Shown here piece after piece: positions 1-9,121 of a DNA stretch of 64,000 nt. The notes beneath the pieces were generated by a model, which saw only the letters and a list, made by a program, of their open reading frames with translations, did no database searches and was not told where the DNA came from. Numbering within the stretch: the first letter of the stretch is position 1; each line of letters opens with the position of its first letter. The position numbers were made by a program, and so were the translations under genes. Source of the stretch: an uncultured Alistipes sp. (GTDB lineage Bacteria > Bacteroidota > Bacteroidia > Bacteroidales > Rikenellaceae); the NCBI RefSeq assembly GCF_902388705.1, contig NZ_CABMQJ010000001.1:1-64000 (forward strand). Direction: 5' to 3'.

Positions 1-528
1 CCGGACTATGCCGCCGCACAACTGCGCAGCGAGCAGGCCGAAGCCGGTGTGCGTGTCGCGCGTGCGCCGTTCAATCCGCAGGTCAGCGTGGGCGTCGGCG
101 GATCGTGGCAGCCCTATTATCCCAACCGGACGGGTGCCACGACAATCGACGGTTCGGCATTCGTGAAACTCACGCTGCCGATTTTCCATTGGGGCGAGCG
201 TCGTCGCGCCGCAGGTGCCGCACGCGCCGTGCAGATGCAGAGCGAGTGGAACGCGGCGCTGCTGCACGACAACATCGTCAGGGAGGAGATGAACGGCTGG
301 ACGGCATTGGTCAACAGCCGTGCGCAGGTCGGCGCTTCGGAGGAGAGCCTCCGTATCGCGGGCGAGAACCTCGACATCAGCACCTATTCCTACGGCGAAG
401 GCCTTGCGACAATCCTCGACGTGCTGCAGGCGCAGTTGAGCTGGATTCAACTCTACACCAACGCCATCCGGGCGCATTACAACTATGCCGTCGCGGTGTC
501 CGATTACCAGCGTATCACGGCGCATTAA
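1..528 (+). CDS. TolC-family outer membrane efflux protein, C-terminal part
   Basis: The reading frame is open from base 1, so this is the C-terminal 175 residues of a longer protein. It has the long amphipathic helices of the TolC/OprM family, which form the outer membrane and periplasmic channel of tripartite efflux pumps. The stretch FVKLTLPIFHWGERR resembles the conserved strand entering the second helical hairpin, and YSYGEGLATILDVLQAQ is the typical late-helix motif (GxxxxxDVLxAQ). The inner membrane pump and adaptor should lie upstream, outside the window. A hairpin terminator follows 40 bases after the stop. The family is well supported; the substrate cannot be told. Confidence 0.85.
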   Translation, partial: PDYAAAQLRSEQAEAGVRVARAPFNPQVSVGVGGSWQPYYPNRTGATTIDGSAFVKLTLPIFHWGERRRAAGAARAVQMQSEWNAALLHDNIVREEMNGWTALVNSRAQVGASEESLRIAGENLDISTYSYGEGLATILDVLQAQLSWIQLYTNAIRAHYNYAVAVSDYQRITAH

Positions 529-566
529 CCCGGTTGCCAATCACCGTATGTCCGGGTACTGCGAAA

Positions 567-599
567 AAAGCGGGGATGAAAAATCCCCGCTTTCCCTTT
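567..599. terminator. Bidirectional terminator between tolC-like gene and osmC
   Basis: AGCGGGGAT and ATCCCCGCT form a stem around a GAAAA loop, flanked by A-rich and T-rich tracts. It separates two convergent genes and can serve both. Confidence 0.7.
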
Positions 600-611
600 T
601 CCCGTCCCGCG

Positions 612-1019
612 TCAGGCTTTCGCCGGTTCGGTGCTGACCACCGCGATTTCATGCGAAACCGGTGCGATTTGCCGCAGCATGCGCATCATGCCGCAGTATT
701 TCTCGTGTGTCAGCGTCACCGCGCGGCTTACCCTGGCTTGGTCGTCCTCGGTGTCGCATTCGACGTTGTAGATTACGTGGAACGATTTGAATGTGCTTTC
801 GGATTGGCCGTCGTCCGCCGAGAGTTCTCCCGACATGCCGATTTCGAAGCGTTTGGGAGTTATCCGCTCCTTTTGCATAATCATCAGGGCCGTCATGCCC
901 GCGCATTTCGCACCGGCGTAGAGCAGCAGGACTTTCGGGTTCATCTCCTCGCAGCGGAGGCCGCCCTCGGGCGTGAATTTCGAGTCCCCGGTCAGTTGCA
1001 GCGTTACTTTTTCAATCAT
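612..1019 (-). CDS. OsmC/Ohr-family peroxiredoxin-like protein
   Basis: This protein of 135 residues resembles the OsmC family, which reduces organic hydroperoxides through paired cysteines. Residues LLLYAGAKCAGMTALMIMQKERI match the helix carrying the first Cys (KCAGM), and a later EKYCGMMRML carries the second. An in-frame ATG lies further upstream at 1058, but the start at 1019 (MIEKVTLQL) fits the usual N-terminus of the family. The gene is convergent with the efflux gene and lies just downstream of the sensor kinase on the same strand. Its physiological substrate is inferred from the family only. Confidence 0.85.
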   Translation of the reverse strand: MIEKVTLQLTGDSKFTPEGGLRCEEMNPKVLLLYAGAKCAGMTALMIMQKERITPKRFEIGMSGELSADDGQSESTFKSFHVIYNVECDTEDDQARVSRAVTLTHEKYCGMMRMLRQIAPVSHEIAVVSTEPAKA

Positions 1020-1068
1020 AAGCGACAGAATTTTTGTTGAACGCTGGGTTGGGGGCAAGAATCATACC

Positions 1069-2639
1069 TTATTTAAGTTCCCCGGCGGTTTGTGCGTGCA
1101 GCGGCCGGGGTTTCGTTCCGGCCTCGTGCAGGGGGTGTACGACCGTAAAGCAGGTGCCCTCGTCCGGCTGTGAGGCGACCGATATGCCGCCGCCCAGCGA
1201 TTCCGCGATTGTGCGGCAGATGGAGAGCCCGAGCCCTACGCCTTTGACAAACAGATCGGCTTTGTAGAACCGTTCGAAAATCCGCTCCAGATGCTCCCGC
1301 CCGATGCCTTTTCCCGTGTCTTTGACGAATAGTTCGATTTGGGGACAGGCCTGCGGCAGCCGGTATCCGAACGTGATGCTGCCCGAGTCGGTGAATTTCA
1401 CGGCATTGTTAATCAGGTTGTTGATGACCTGCTTCAGCCGCGAGGCGTCGGTGTATATTCCGGAGTCGTCCTCGGGCAGTTCGAGGCGGAGCTCGACATT
1501 CGGATGCATGTTGAGCTTCTGTGCCTGGTAGATGTCCCCCAGCAGCGAGTGCAGCGAATGTTCTTCGAAATGGAACTCCATGGTATTCGATTCGATTTTC
1601 GACAAATCGAGGATGTCCGAAATCAGGCGCAGCAACTGGTCGCCGTTGGTCGTAATCAGCCGGCTGTATTCCTGCTTCTCCTCCTCGCTGAACGGGATTT
1701 CCGTGTCGGTCAGCAGGTTGGCGAATCCGATTATGGCATTGAGGGGCGTGCGTATTTCGTGGCTCATGTTCGCCAGAAACGCCGATTTGAGGCGGTCGCT
1801 TTCGCGGGCCTTGTCGCGGGCCTTGCGCAGTTCGTCCTCCGACGTTTTATGGTCGTGGATGCTCTGGCGAATCCCCACGATACGGTAGGGTGCGCCGCTG
1901 TCCGCCTGCCCGAGGTATACGGACTGTTCCTCGAACCACTCCCATGTGCCGTCGCCGCGCCGGATGCGGTAGACGGACAGGCCGGGATTCATCTGGCCGG
2001 AAAGCTGTTGCGTGAATGCTCCGAGCAGCATTTCCCGGTCGTCGGGATGCACAAGGTTGAAAAACTCCCCGGTGCTGATTGTACCGTCGCCGGCCGGGAT
2101 GCCCAGGTGGGTGTACCAGCGGGCGTCGATAATCATTTTTTGAAGCTCCAAATCGAAAAACCACGGGAAAATCCGGGTCTGCGCCATCGCCCTGTCGAGG
2201 ATGAGTTTCCGGGTGACCTCCTCTTCGGTATTCCGGAACAGGAAGAGCACCTGCCGCAGGTTCCGTTGCCGGTCGTACTTCCCGATCAAACGGCCTTCGA
2301 TGTAGAATTTCAGGTTGCTGTCGTGACGTTTTATGTAAGTCCATGCCGGCAGGTCGCCGTGAACCGTGTGCTGCCGGAGGCGTTCGAACAGGCCGGGCAG
2401 CAGATTCTGTTTGTCATGACAGACCGAAAGCAGTGTGAAAATGTTCAGCGGATGCGAAAAATCCCCCCCCCTCCGATGTGGAGGTCCTTGCATGCCTGTG
2501 CATTAATTTCAGTTATCTCCCCGTCGGGGGACAGCGTGAGGCAGGCGATGGAAATTCTGCTCAAGGTGTCGTACGGGGTATGGATACCTGTTCCGGAGGC
2601 ATGGGCCGGATTGTTACGGTGCAAACGACGCAATTTCAT
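1069..2639 (-). CDS. PAS-domain sensor histidine kinase, split by a nine-G tract
   Basis: Two overlapping reading frames together make one hybrid-less sensor kinase of about 523 residues. The first frame starts at 2639 (MKLRRLHRNN), encodes the beginning of a PAS fold (ACLTLSPDGEITEINAQA) and runs into a stop just after a run of nine G on the coding strand (2463-2471). The second frame continues to 1069. Adding one G, or removing two, joins them. The second part holds a PAS_3-type fold (LVHPDDREML, GTWEWFEEQSVYLG), a HisKA box with the phospho-acceptor His (SHEIRTPLNAIIGF), and HATPase N, G1 and G2 boxes (NNLINNAVKFT, DTGKGIG, GLGLSICR). No response regulator is adjacent. Either the gene is phase-variable or the tract length is a sequencing error; the shorter frame also has an ATG at 2493. 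Confidence 0.8.
2463..2471. repeat. Nine-base C/G homopolymer inside the sensor kinase gene
   Basis: Nine consecutive C on the given strand (G on the coding strand). With nine bases the kinase is out of frame; with ten or seven it would be intact. Confidence 0.95.
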
Positions 2640-2666
2640 CTTAACGGGATTTTAAGGATGATGTGG

Positions 2667-2674
2667 CAAAGATA
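2667..2674 (-). promoter_or_regulatory. -7 box for the sensor kinase
   Basis: TATCTTTG on the minus strand matches TAnnTTTG. It lies 27 bases upstream of the ATG at 2639, which supports that start over the internal ATG at 2493. Confidence 0.6.
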
Positions 2675-2803
2675 GTAAATATTTTATTAGAAAAAATACA
2701 ATGGACGTGCGGTGCGGCGCGGGATGTGTATCCGCTCCCGGCGGGTTATTGCGCACGGCGGCAGATTTCGGCGGCCGGGGTGTGCAGAAACGGCAAATTT
2801 TCG

Positions 2804-2811
2804 TATATTTG
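2804..2811 (+). promoter_or_regulatory. -7 box for the TPR/barrel gene pair
   Basis: TATATTTG matches TAnnTTTG and lies 24 bases before the ATG at 2836. It argues against the in-frame upstream ATG at 2701, which precedes the promoter. Confidence 0.65.
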
Positions 2812-2835
2812 CCCTTTGTAAGAATCTATGAGCGT

Positions 2836-5820
2836 ATGCGGAAAAAATTGAGTTTGTTGTTGACTTTCGCGCTGTGTGCTGTGTGCGTCCTACGGGTGCA
2901 GGCCGAAACGCCCGAAAGCAAGGCCTTTATCGAACGGGGACGGTCGTTGTTCGACTTCGGACGCTGGAGCGATGCCCGGCATGAGTTTTTGAAAGCCCGG
3001 GAGGTGCTCGCCTGCTCCGAACGCGATGCGGCGCTGACCGTCGATTTCTACCTGGCGGCCTGTGCCGTGGAGTTGGGCAGCCGCGACGCCGAAGCGGCGC
3101 TGCGGCAGTTCGAAGCACGCTATCCCGGTTCGGTATATACCAACGACGTGCGGTTTTCGCTGGGGTCGTACTATTGCGCCGAAGGCGATATGAGGCGTGC
3201 GCGCGAGGCTTTTGAAAAGACCGACTACAAGGCCCTGAACTCCCCGCGCAAGGAGCAGTACAATATCCGCATGGGCTATGTCGAGTTTACCGACGGCAAT
3301 TACGGCGATGCGTTCGGTTATTTCGACCGCATCGGCCCGCAGAGCGAATACGCCGACCATGCGCTTTACTACAAATCCTATATCGATTATGCCGAAGGCC
3401 GCTACGGCCGTGCCAAGCAGGGATTTACGGCCTTGCAGCGCAGCGACGCCTATCGCGACGTGGTGCCGTATTACCTGCTGCAGATTGAGTTCCGCGAGTG
3501 CAACTACCGCTATGTCGTGGAGCACGGCGACGAACTGGTGCGGCGCGCCGTGCCGGAACGCCGCAAGGAGCTCGAGCGCGTTATCGCCGAGTCGTGGTTC
3601 CGACTGGAGGACTATAACAAGACAATCGACCACCTGAACGCCTTTCTCGCCGCCGACGGCGAGCTGGATCGGGACGGGAGCTACCTGATGGGGTTCTCGC
3701 TCTACCGTACGGCGCATTATCCCGAGGCCGCGGAGTACCTGCGCAGGGCCTGCGGCGCCGAGGATGCATTGACGCAGAATGCGTCGTACCACCTGGCCGA
3801 CTGCTACCTGCGGGCGGGCGACAAGCAGGCCGCCATGCAGGCGTTCGCCATGGCTGCGGACGACAAACTGGATGCGACGATCGCCGAGGATGCGCTGTTC
3901 AACTACGGCAAACTGCAATACGAGTTGGGCGGCGGCGCTTTCAACGGCGCGATCAATGTGCTGACGCGCTATGTCGGGCAGTATCCCGACTCGCCGCGTG
4001 TGGGCGAGGCGCGTACGCTGTTGATTGCCGCCTACTACAATTCGAACGATTACGACGCGGCTTACCGGGCCATCAAGTCTTTCCCGACGCAGGATGCCGA
4101 CATCCGCGCCGCATTGCAGAAAATCACCTATTTCCGCGGTCTGGAGGCCTACGAGGCCGGTGACTTGCGGGCAGCGCAGCGTTATTTGGCGGAATCGGCG
4201 TCGATAAACGTCAGTCCCAAGTACAGTGCGCTCAACTCGTTCTGGCAGGGGGAGATTGCGTTCGCACAAGGCGACCACACGGTCGCGGCGACCAAATACA
4301 ATGCCTACCTCAAACGTGCGCCCCGCAGCGAACGCGAGTATGCCATGGCGCTTTACAACCTCGGCTACTGCGCTTTTTCGCGCACGGACATGGCGCAGGC
4401 GCGCGGTTTCTTCGAGAAATTCCTCGCCGCGCATCCCGCGCAGGATCGTTACCGTGCCGACGCATACAACCGTCTGGGCGACATCCGCTATTCGGAACGT
4501 GAATTCGAGGCCGCGGTAGGGGAGTACGACCGGGCTGTTGCCGCAGGCGGCCCCGAGCGGGAGTATGCGCAGTACAAACGTGCCGTGACGCTCGGTATTC
4601 TGGGCCGCACGGAGCAGAAACAGCAGGCACTGCGGCAGATCATTGCGGCCGGACAAGGCGATTATGCGGATGCCGCGTCGTACGAACTGGGCCGTTCCTA
4701 CATCGCGCAGGAACGCTATGCCGAGGGTGCCGAACAACTGGAGCGTTTCGTTGCGGATTATCCCTCCTCGCCGCGCCGGGCACAGGCATTCGCCGATTTG
4801 GGATTGGCCTACCTCAACCTGGGTGACAAGGAGAAATCGCTGAAATATTACGATATGGTGGTCGGTACGGCCCCGCAGTCGTCCGAAGCCAAGGGCGCCA
4901 TGCAGGGGATTCGCGAAATATACGTTTCGGAGGGCAAGGTCGACGATTATTTCGATTATGCCGCCAAAGTGGGCATGGAGGGCGACCTGACCGCCGTGTC
5001 GCGCGATTCGCTGTCGTTCGCCGCCGCCCAGAAACTCTACCTGGCCGGGCAGACCGATGACGCCGCCAAATCGCTGCGCAGCTACATCCGAAGCTATCCC
5101 AAAGGATACTACATGAACGATGCCCTCTATTTCTTGAGCGATTGCTACCTCCGCTCGGGCGAACGCAGCGAGGCTATCGAAACCCTGACGGAACTGGCCG
5201 GGCAGGGGACGAACCAGTATACCGTCACGGTGCTCGAAAAACTTTCGGAGATGACTTTCGCGGACAAGCGTTACGACGAGGCCGCCGGCGCATACCGCAA
5301 ACTCTACGATGCTACGGCGACCGTCGCCGGACGTGAGGATGCCATGAAAGGGTACGTGCGGGCAACGCTGGCCGGGGGCGACGCTGCGAAAATAGAGGCG
5401 ATGGCCGCCGACGTTGCGGCGCATCCCGATGCCGGGGTCGTGGCGCTGCGCGAGTCTAAATTCGCGTGGGCCGAACTGCTTCGCAAACAGGAGCGTCGTG
5501 CGGACGCCGTGAAGCTTTACAGGGAGCTCGCTTCCGAAGCCCGTACCAAAGAGGGCTCCGCCTCGGCCTACTACGTAATCGAGGATATTTTCGAAGGCGG
5601 CGACATGGACAAGGCCGAGAAAGCGGTATTTGCCTACTCCGAGCGCGAGCCGCAGGCTTACTGGCTCGCCAAAGCCTTTATCCTGCTGGGCGACGTCTAT
5701 GTCCGCAAGGGGGATAACTTCCAGGCGCGGGCTACTTACCAGAGCGTTGCCGACGGGTATTCCCCGGCCGACGACGGCATCGTGGAACTGGCCAAAGAGA
5801 GAATCGCAAAACTGAACTGA
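2836..5820 (+). CDS. Exported tetratricopeptide-repeat protein
   Basis: This 994-residue protein starts with a signal peptide (RKKLSLLLTFALCAVCVLRV, cut near VQA). The remainder is built almost wholly of helical TPR-like pairs, for example YPEAAEYLRRACGAEDA and YADAASYELGRSYIAQ, with sub-stretches like YbgF/BamD repeats (AQAFADLGLAYLNLGDKEKS). It is probably a periplasmic scaffold. Its stop codon overlaps the start of the following barrel gene by one base, so the two proteins are likely made together and act together at the outer membrane. I do not recognise a named member, and the precise job is unknown. Confidence 0.85.
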   Translation: MRKKLSLLLTFALCAVCVLRVQAETPESKAFIERGRSLFDFGRWSDARHEFLKAREVLACSERDAALTVDFYLAACAVELGSRDAEAALRQFEARYPGSVYTNDVRFSLGSYYCAEGDMRRAREAFEKTDYKALNSPRKEQYNIRMGYVEFTDGNYGDAFGYFDRIGPQSEYADHALYYKSYIDYAEGRYGRAKQGFTALQRSDAYRDVVPYYLLQIEFRECNYRYVVEHGDELVRRAVPERRKELERVIAESWFRLEDYNKTIDHLNAFLAADGELDRDGSYLMGFSLYRTAHYPEAAEYLRRACGAEDALTQNASYHLADCYLRAGDKQAAMQAFAMAADDKLDATIAEDALFNYGKLQYELGGGAFNGAINVLTRYVGQYPDSPRVGEARTLLIAAYYNSNDYDAAYRAIKSFPTQDADIRAALQKITYFRGLEAYEAGDLRAAQRYLAESASINVSPKYSALNSFWQGEIAFAQGDHTVAATKYNAYLKRAPRSEREYAMALYNLGYCAFSRTDMAQARGFFEKFLAAHPAQDRYRADAYNRLGDIRYSEREFEAAVGEYDRAVAAGGPEREYAQYKRAVTLGILGRTEQKQQALRQIIAAGQGDYADAASYELGRSYIAQERYAEGAEQLERFVADYPSSPRRAQAFADLGLAYLNLGDKEKSLKYYDMVVGTAPQSSEAKGAMQGIREIYVSEGKVDDYFDYAAKVGMEGDLTAVSRDSLSFAAAQKLYLAGQTDDAAKSLRSYIRSYPKGYYMNDALYFLSDCYLRSGERSEAIETLTELAGQGTNQYTVTVLEKLSEMTFADKRYDEAAGAYRKLYDATATVAGREDAMKGYVRATLAGGDAAKIEAMAADVAAHPDAGVVALRESKFAWAELLRKQERRADAVKLYRELASEARTKEGSASAYYVIEDIFEGGDMDKAEKAVFAYSEREPQAYWLAKAFILLGDVYVRKGDNFQARATYQSVADGYSPADDGIVELAKERIAKLN

Positions 5821-7556
5821 TGATGAAACGCATATTGTTTGCCGCCGCGCTGTTGGCGGCGCTGCCCTGGAGCGTTAACGCGCAGGTCGAAAAGCAGGTC
5901 GAAGTGACCAAAGCCTATGTCCCGAGCGTGGAGAGCGCGTCGAAACTCTCCGTCGTGCCAGACATGACCGATACGGTGAAGATGCGGCCGGAGATCGACT
6001 ATGCCATTACGCCGCTGTCGTTGCAGACGACCCTCGCCACACGGCCGATACGTCCCGCAACGGTGACTTACTGGGAGTTCAACCGCCCGCTGCCGTTCTA
6101 CCTAAAGGCCGGCGCGGGTTATCCGCTCAACTCCGTGCTGGACTTCTACGCCTCGAGTCAGAATCCCGGTACGGGTTATGTCGTGGGCTATGTGAACCAC
6201 GAGGGGCGCTATGCCAAAATCAAGAACGATTTCGGCGTCAAAAACAACTCGACGCGGATGCTCAACCGTATCGGCGCTGCGGCGGGCAAATACCTCGGAA
6301 AACACATTCTCGAGGGCGATGTTTCCTATGAAAACAGGCTTTATCACCGTTACGGCATCTATGCGGCGCCCGGTGCGCAAGCCTCCTACATGCCCGGCGC
6401 CCGGATCGATTTCGGCGATGCGAATATCGCCCTGCGCTTCGGCGACGATTTCCAGGACTTGAGCCGCGTGAATTTCGAAATTGCGCTGCACGGCGGACTT
6501 TTCATGGATTATCCCGAGCTGAACACCGGGGATAACTCCGAGCCGGACAACGGGCCTGCTTACGGCGGAAAATCCCGCCAGACGACATTGGCGGCACATG
6601 GAAAAATCGCCCGCGCTTTCGGCCGCCACCGGCTTTCGGCCGAAGTGGGCTATGAGCGTATGGACGGAGGCAAGATGCTCGAAGACCATCGGCAGCAACT
6701 GGTGCACGCCGCCCTGCGCTACGGCATCGAGGGCGGGGTAGTTCGTTTGGAGGCCGGGGCGGATTATTACCATGACGATAACAAGGGCGTGGATGCGGAA
6801 AACTACATCCTTCCCTTCCTGCGCCTCGATTTCAATCTCGGCACGGACGGCCTGAAGCCTTTCGTCGAACTGGACGGGGCCGTCAACGAGAACAGCTACC
6901 GCTCGCTGACGAGGCAGAATCCCTATGTCCGTGCGGCGTTGTGGGGCGACAAGAGTTCGGTCGACTACAACGGCCGTTTCGGTATCTGCGGCAGTATCTG
7001 GCGCGGGAAGTTCGATTACCGGGTGTATGCCGGCGGGTCGATTCGCGACAACCACATTTATTGGTATGGGTACGACGTCCGGGATGTGATCTTGCTGGGC
7101 GCTCTGAACGGCAGTTACGGGCGCCAGACTGTATTCTCGTTCAACGGCGAGGTGACGTGGCGTCCCGTGAGCGGGTTCCGCACCGAACTGGCCGCACACG
7201 GCTATATCTACAATGACGACGATACCAAACTCCACAACGGCGCACCGTCGTTCGAGGGGAAGCTCCATACGCAATACGACGGCCGGAAGATAGCGTTCGG
7301 CGCGGGTGTCTGGCTGCAGAGCGTGCGTAAATGGAGTTGGGTGGAGCAGTCGTCGTCCGAGCCGTCCGAGGCAAATTATACGACCTATGAAGTGCCTTTT
7401 GCCGTCGATCTGCGTGTCAATCTCGACTGGAAGGTATCGGGGCGCGTGACGCTCTTCGCCGAAGGGCGCAACCTGATTAACCGCCGTCTGTACGAATATC
7501 CGTGGCATCCCGAATACGGGGCCAATTTCACGGTGGGCGTAAAGGCGAATTTTTAG
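5820..7556 (+). CDS. Outer membrane beta-barrel protein (TonB-receptor-like) partnered with TPR protein
   Basis: A 578-residue protein with a signal peptide (MMKRILFAAALLAALPWSVNAQ). It has a short N-terminal region (VEVTKAYVPSVESASKLSVVPDMTDTV) and then alternating amphipathic strands through to a terminal aromatic residue (FTVGVKANF), as in outer membrane barrels. The late stretch VTLFAEGRNLINRRLYEYP resembles the last strands of TonB-dependent receptors. There is no plug domain of normal size, so it is not a complete TonB receptor. The start codon overlaps the TPR stop (TGATG arrangement), implying translational coupling. The role is unknown; secretion or assembly at the outer membrane is an inference. 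Confidence 0.8.
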   Translation: MMKRILFAAALLAALPWSVNAQVEKQVEVTKAYVPSVESASKLSVVPDMTDTVKMRPEIDYAITPLSLQTTLATRPIRPATVTYWEFNRPLPFYLKAGAGYPLNSVLDFYASSQNPGTGYVVGYVNHEGRYAKIKNDFGVKNNSTRMLNRIGAAAGKYLGKHILEGDVSYENRLYHRYGIYAAPGAQASYMPGARIDFGDANIALRFGDDFQDLSRVNFEIALHGGLFMDYPELNTGDNSEPDNGPAYGGKSRQTTLAAHGKIARAFGRHRLSAEVGYERMDGGKMLEDHRQQLVHAALRYGIEGGVVRLEAGADYYHDDNKGVDAENYILPFLRLDFNLGTDGLKPFVELDGAVNENSYRSLTRQNPYVRAALWGDKSSVDYNGRFGICGSIWRGKFDYRVYAGGSIRDNHIYWYGYDVRDVILLGALNGSYGRQTVFSFNGEVTWRPVSGFRTELAAHGYIYNDDDTKLHNGAPSFEGKLHTQYDGRKIAFGAGVWLQSVRKWSWVEQSSSEPSEANYTTYEVPFAVDLRVNLDWKVSGRVTLFAEGRNLINRRLYEYPWHPEYGANFTVGVKANF

Positions 7557-7648
7557 TCGGAACGTAGCCGGGCGGCCCGGCGGCGGGACGATGTTGTAAT
7601 TCGTCCGTGTGAATTTTCAGAGTCGTATGAAACTTTTAAAAAAAATAT

Positions 7649-7656
7649 TAACTTTG
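7649..7656 (+). promoter_or_regulatory. -7 box for the DUF2089 gene
   Basis: TAACTTTG matches TAnnTTTG and is 45 bases upstream of the ATG at 7702. The surrounding sequence is AT-rich, unlike the flanking genes. Confidence 0.6.
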
Positions 7657-7701
7657 TAAGATATATTTAGTGCTGGAAATGCAATTTTTATAAATAATTT
7701 T

Positions 7702-7995
7702 ATGGCTACACTGAAGAACCTCCCGAAAATATATCCCTCTTGCGGTAAACGATTGAATGTACAGGCAATGCATTGCAACGGATGCGATACGCACATCGAG
7801 GGGGATTACAATCTCCCGGTGATGATGCAGCTTTCGGCTCCCGACCAGCAATTCGTGCTCGACTTCGTGAAAAGCAGCGGTTCTTTGAAAGAGATGGCGC
7901 AGAAATTAGGATTGAGTTATCCTACGGTGCGTAATCGACTGGACGATATTATAGCTCAACTCAATAAATTCGAAAGCGATGAACAAGATTCTTAA
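7702..7995 (+). CDS. DUF2089-family zinc-ribbon/HTH protein
   Basis: A 97-residue protein with a short N-terminal metal-ribbon region and a C-terminal helix-turn-helix (GSLKEMAQKLGLSYPTVRNRLDDII), the arrangement of DUF2089 proteins, which are presumed transcription factors. Three Cys are visible (PSC and CNGC); the position where relatives may carry a first Cys holds Tyr (IYPSCG), so metal binding may be altered. Its end overlaps the start of the next gene by 17 bases, so the two are co-expressed and the pair may be a regulator with a membrane partner. Confidence 0.85.
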   Translation: MATLKNLPKIYPSCGKRLNVQAMHCNGCDTHIEGDYNLPVMMQLSAPDQQFVLDFVKSSGSLKEMAQKLGLSYPTVRNRLDDIIAQLNKFESDEQDS

Positions 7996-8521
7996 CCCGT
8001 TCGAATACCTTTCCACAGGGAAAGCGCTCGGCTGGGGCCTGGCCGGGACTCTTTTTTCCATCTGCTTGCTGACGGCGATTAGTTGGCCTGTCGCCGGCGA
8101 CGTTTCCAAGATCGTCACGATTCTCTCGCAGAACCTGCTACTGTGGCTGCCCCTTTCGCTGCTGCTGTATGTAATGGCGCTGATTTTCTCGCCGTCGCGT
8201 ATCCGTGCCGTGGACATTTTTGCCACGAACCTTTTTGCGATGCTTCCCGCGATTGTCGTTCTCGGGGTTTTGAGCATGTGCTCCCATTGGTTGAGCAGTA
8301 TCGTCTGCGAACCCCGGAGTGCCTGCGAGATACTGAAGCAGGCCGTATATAATCTGATTGTTATCGTCCTGTCGGTTTCGATGGTCTGGTCGATGGTCTG
8401 GGGATGCTTCGCCTATCTTGTTTCGGCCAATATGAAAGGCTGGCGCGGAGTCCTGATTTTCGTTGTCTGCTATGTCTTGGTGAGCGTGGTCAACCAGTTG
8501 CTGATTGAATATTGCAAATAA
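7979..8521 (+). CDS. Yip1-like multi-pass membrane protein
   Basis: A 180-residue hydrophobic protein with about five membrane segments, for example LAGTLFSICLLTAISW, LLLWLPLSLLLYVMALIF and LIVIVLSVSMVWSMVW. The N-terminus KILNPFEYLSTGKALGW is like Yip1-domain proteins of Bacteroidota. It overlaps the DUF2089 gene and is followed by two hairpins and a T run, so the two genes form a small operon. The function is unknown. Confidence 0.75.
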   Translation: MNKILNPFEYLSTGKALGWGLAGTLFSICLLTAISWPVAGDVSKIVTILSQNLLLWLPLSLLLYVMALIFSPSRIRAVDIFATNLFAMLPAIVVLGVLSMCSHWLSSIVCEPRSACEILKQAVYNLIVIVLSVSMVWSMVWGCFAYLVSANMKGWRGVLIFVVCYVLVSVVNQLLIEYCK

Positions 8522-8576
8522 TACGACCCTGTTGCGGGTCGTATCGTGATGCGGGACTTGTGAGTCCCGTTTTTTG
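8521..8576 (+). terminator. Double hairpin terminator after the DUF2089 operon
   Basis: ATACGACCC/GGGTCGTAT is followed by CGGGACT/AGTCCCG and seven T residues. The second hairpin with its T run is a standard intrinsic terminator. Confidence 0.8.
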
Positions 8577-8597
8577 TGCTTGCTGATCACTACGGGA

Positions 8598-8807
8598 CTA
8601 TCCCCGGCTCTCCATGCTGTCGACGGAGGGGTTGACGGTTACCACATCCTCCTCCAACTGCCGTTCGGTGAGCGTTTCATCTCTTTTTGCGGGGGTGATC
8701 GGGCCTCCGTCGGCGAGGATGTCGTCGGGGGTGATTTGGGTGACGGTGATTTCCTGCGGCATGTTGGCGGAACGTTGGCCCGCCTGTTGTTTATCGGTCT
8801 GTTTCAT
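8598..8807 (-). CDS. Small acidic hypothetical protein
   Basis: A 69-residue reading frame starting MKQTDKQQAGQRSANMPQEI and rich in Asp, Glu, Gln and Thr, with no membrane segment or signal. The longer frame beginning at 8972 reads Cys- and Arg-rich low-quality sequence, so the ATG at 8807 is chosen. I recognise no family. A similar small acidic, Gln/Glu/Asp-rich frame lies at 49767-49946. It could be a disordered protein; whether it is expressed is unproven. Confidence 0.45.
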   Translation of the reverse strand: MKQTDKQQAGQRSANMPQEITVTQITPDDILADGGPITPAKRDETLTERQLEEDVVTVNPSVDSMESRG

Positions 8808-8970
8808 GGCTTCGATTTTTATTGTGGCGGTGCAAAGGTTGTACCGTTCGGCGCAAGAAAATGAGCAGCAATGCTTGCGGGTTTTCGACACCTGCCCGGT
8901 GCCGGATATGCTCCCGACCAACTTCCGGCGTGTTGCCTTTCCGGAAAAGCGTTGCTGAACAGATACCTGC

Positions 8971-9010
8971 AAAAGAAACGGTGCCCCGACCTGTTCGGCC
9001 GGAGCACCGT
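8971..9010 (-). terminator. Intrinsic terminator of the SRP RNA gene
   Basis: Reading leftward, ACGGTGCTCCGGCC and GGTCGGGGCACCGT pair around a short loop and are followed by a T-rich tract. It sits directly downstream of the RNA gene. Confidence 0.8.
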
Positions 9011-9017
9011 TATAGAA

Positions 9018-9120
9018 AAAGGGTGAGCTACTTACATCGCACCGCTACGACCACATACCCTTGCTCGATTCCTCGCCTGGGGGATTCTGTAGGAGCTGGT
9101 CGTATAAGACTCACCCGGGC
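9018..9120 (-). ncRNA. ffs: Signal recognition particle RNA (small SRP RNA)
   Basis: On the minus strand the RNA begins near 9118 with GGGTGAG, which pairs with CTCACCC at the other end. An inner stem (ACGACCA with TGGTCGT) leads to the conserved domain that binds Ffh: CAGG, a short stem closed by a GGAA tetraloop, then AGCA (complement of 9061-9079). This matches the symmetric loop and tetraloop of bacterial 4.5S RNA. It has its own -7 box and a terminator. Its protein partner Ffh is encoded at 43563-44885 in the same window. Exact ends are approximate. Confidence 0.85.
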
Positions 9121-9121
9121 A

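Noticed and set aside
2890..5424. An 844-codon open frame on the minus strand opposite the TPR gene
   Set aside because: It is antisense to a protein with a signal peptide and clear repeats; its translation is Arg/Gly/Val-rich with no domain. Long antisense frames are expected in GC-rich genes here.
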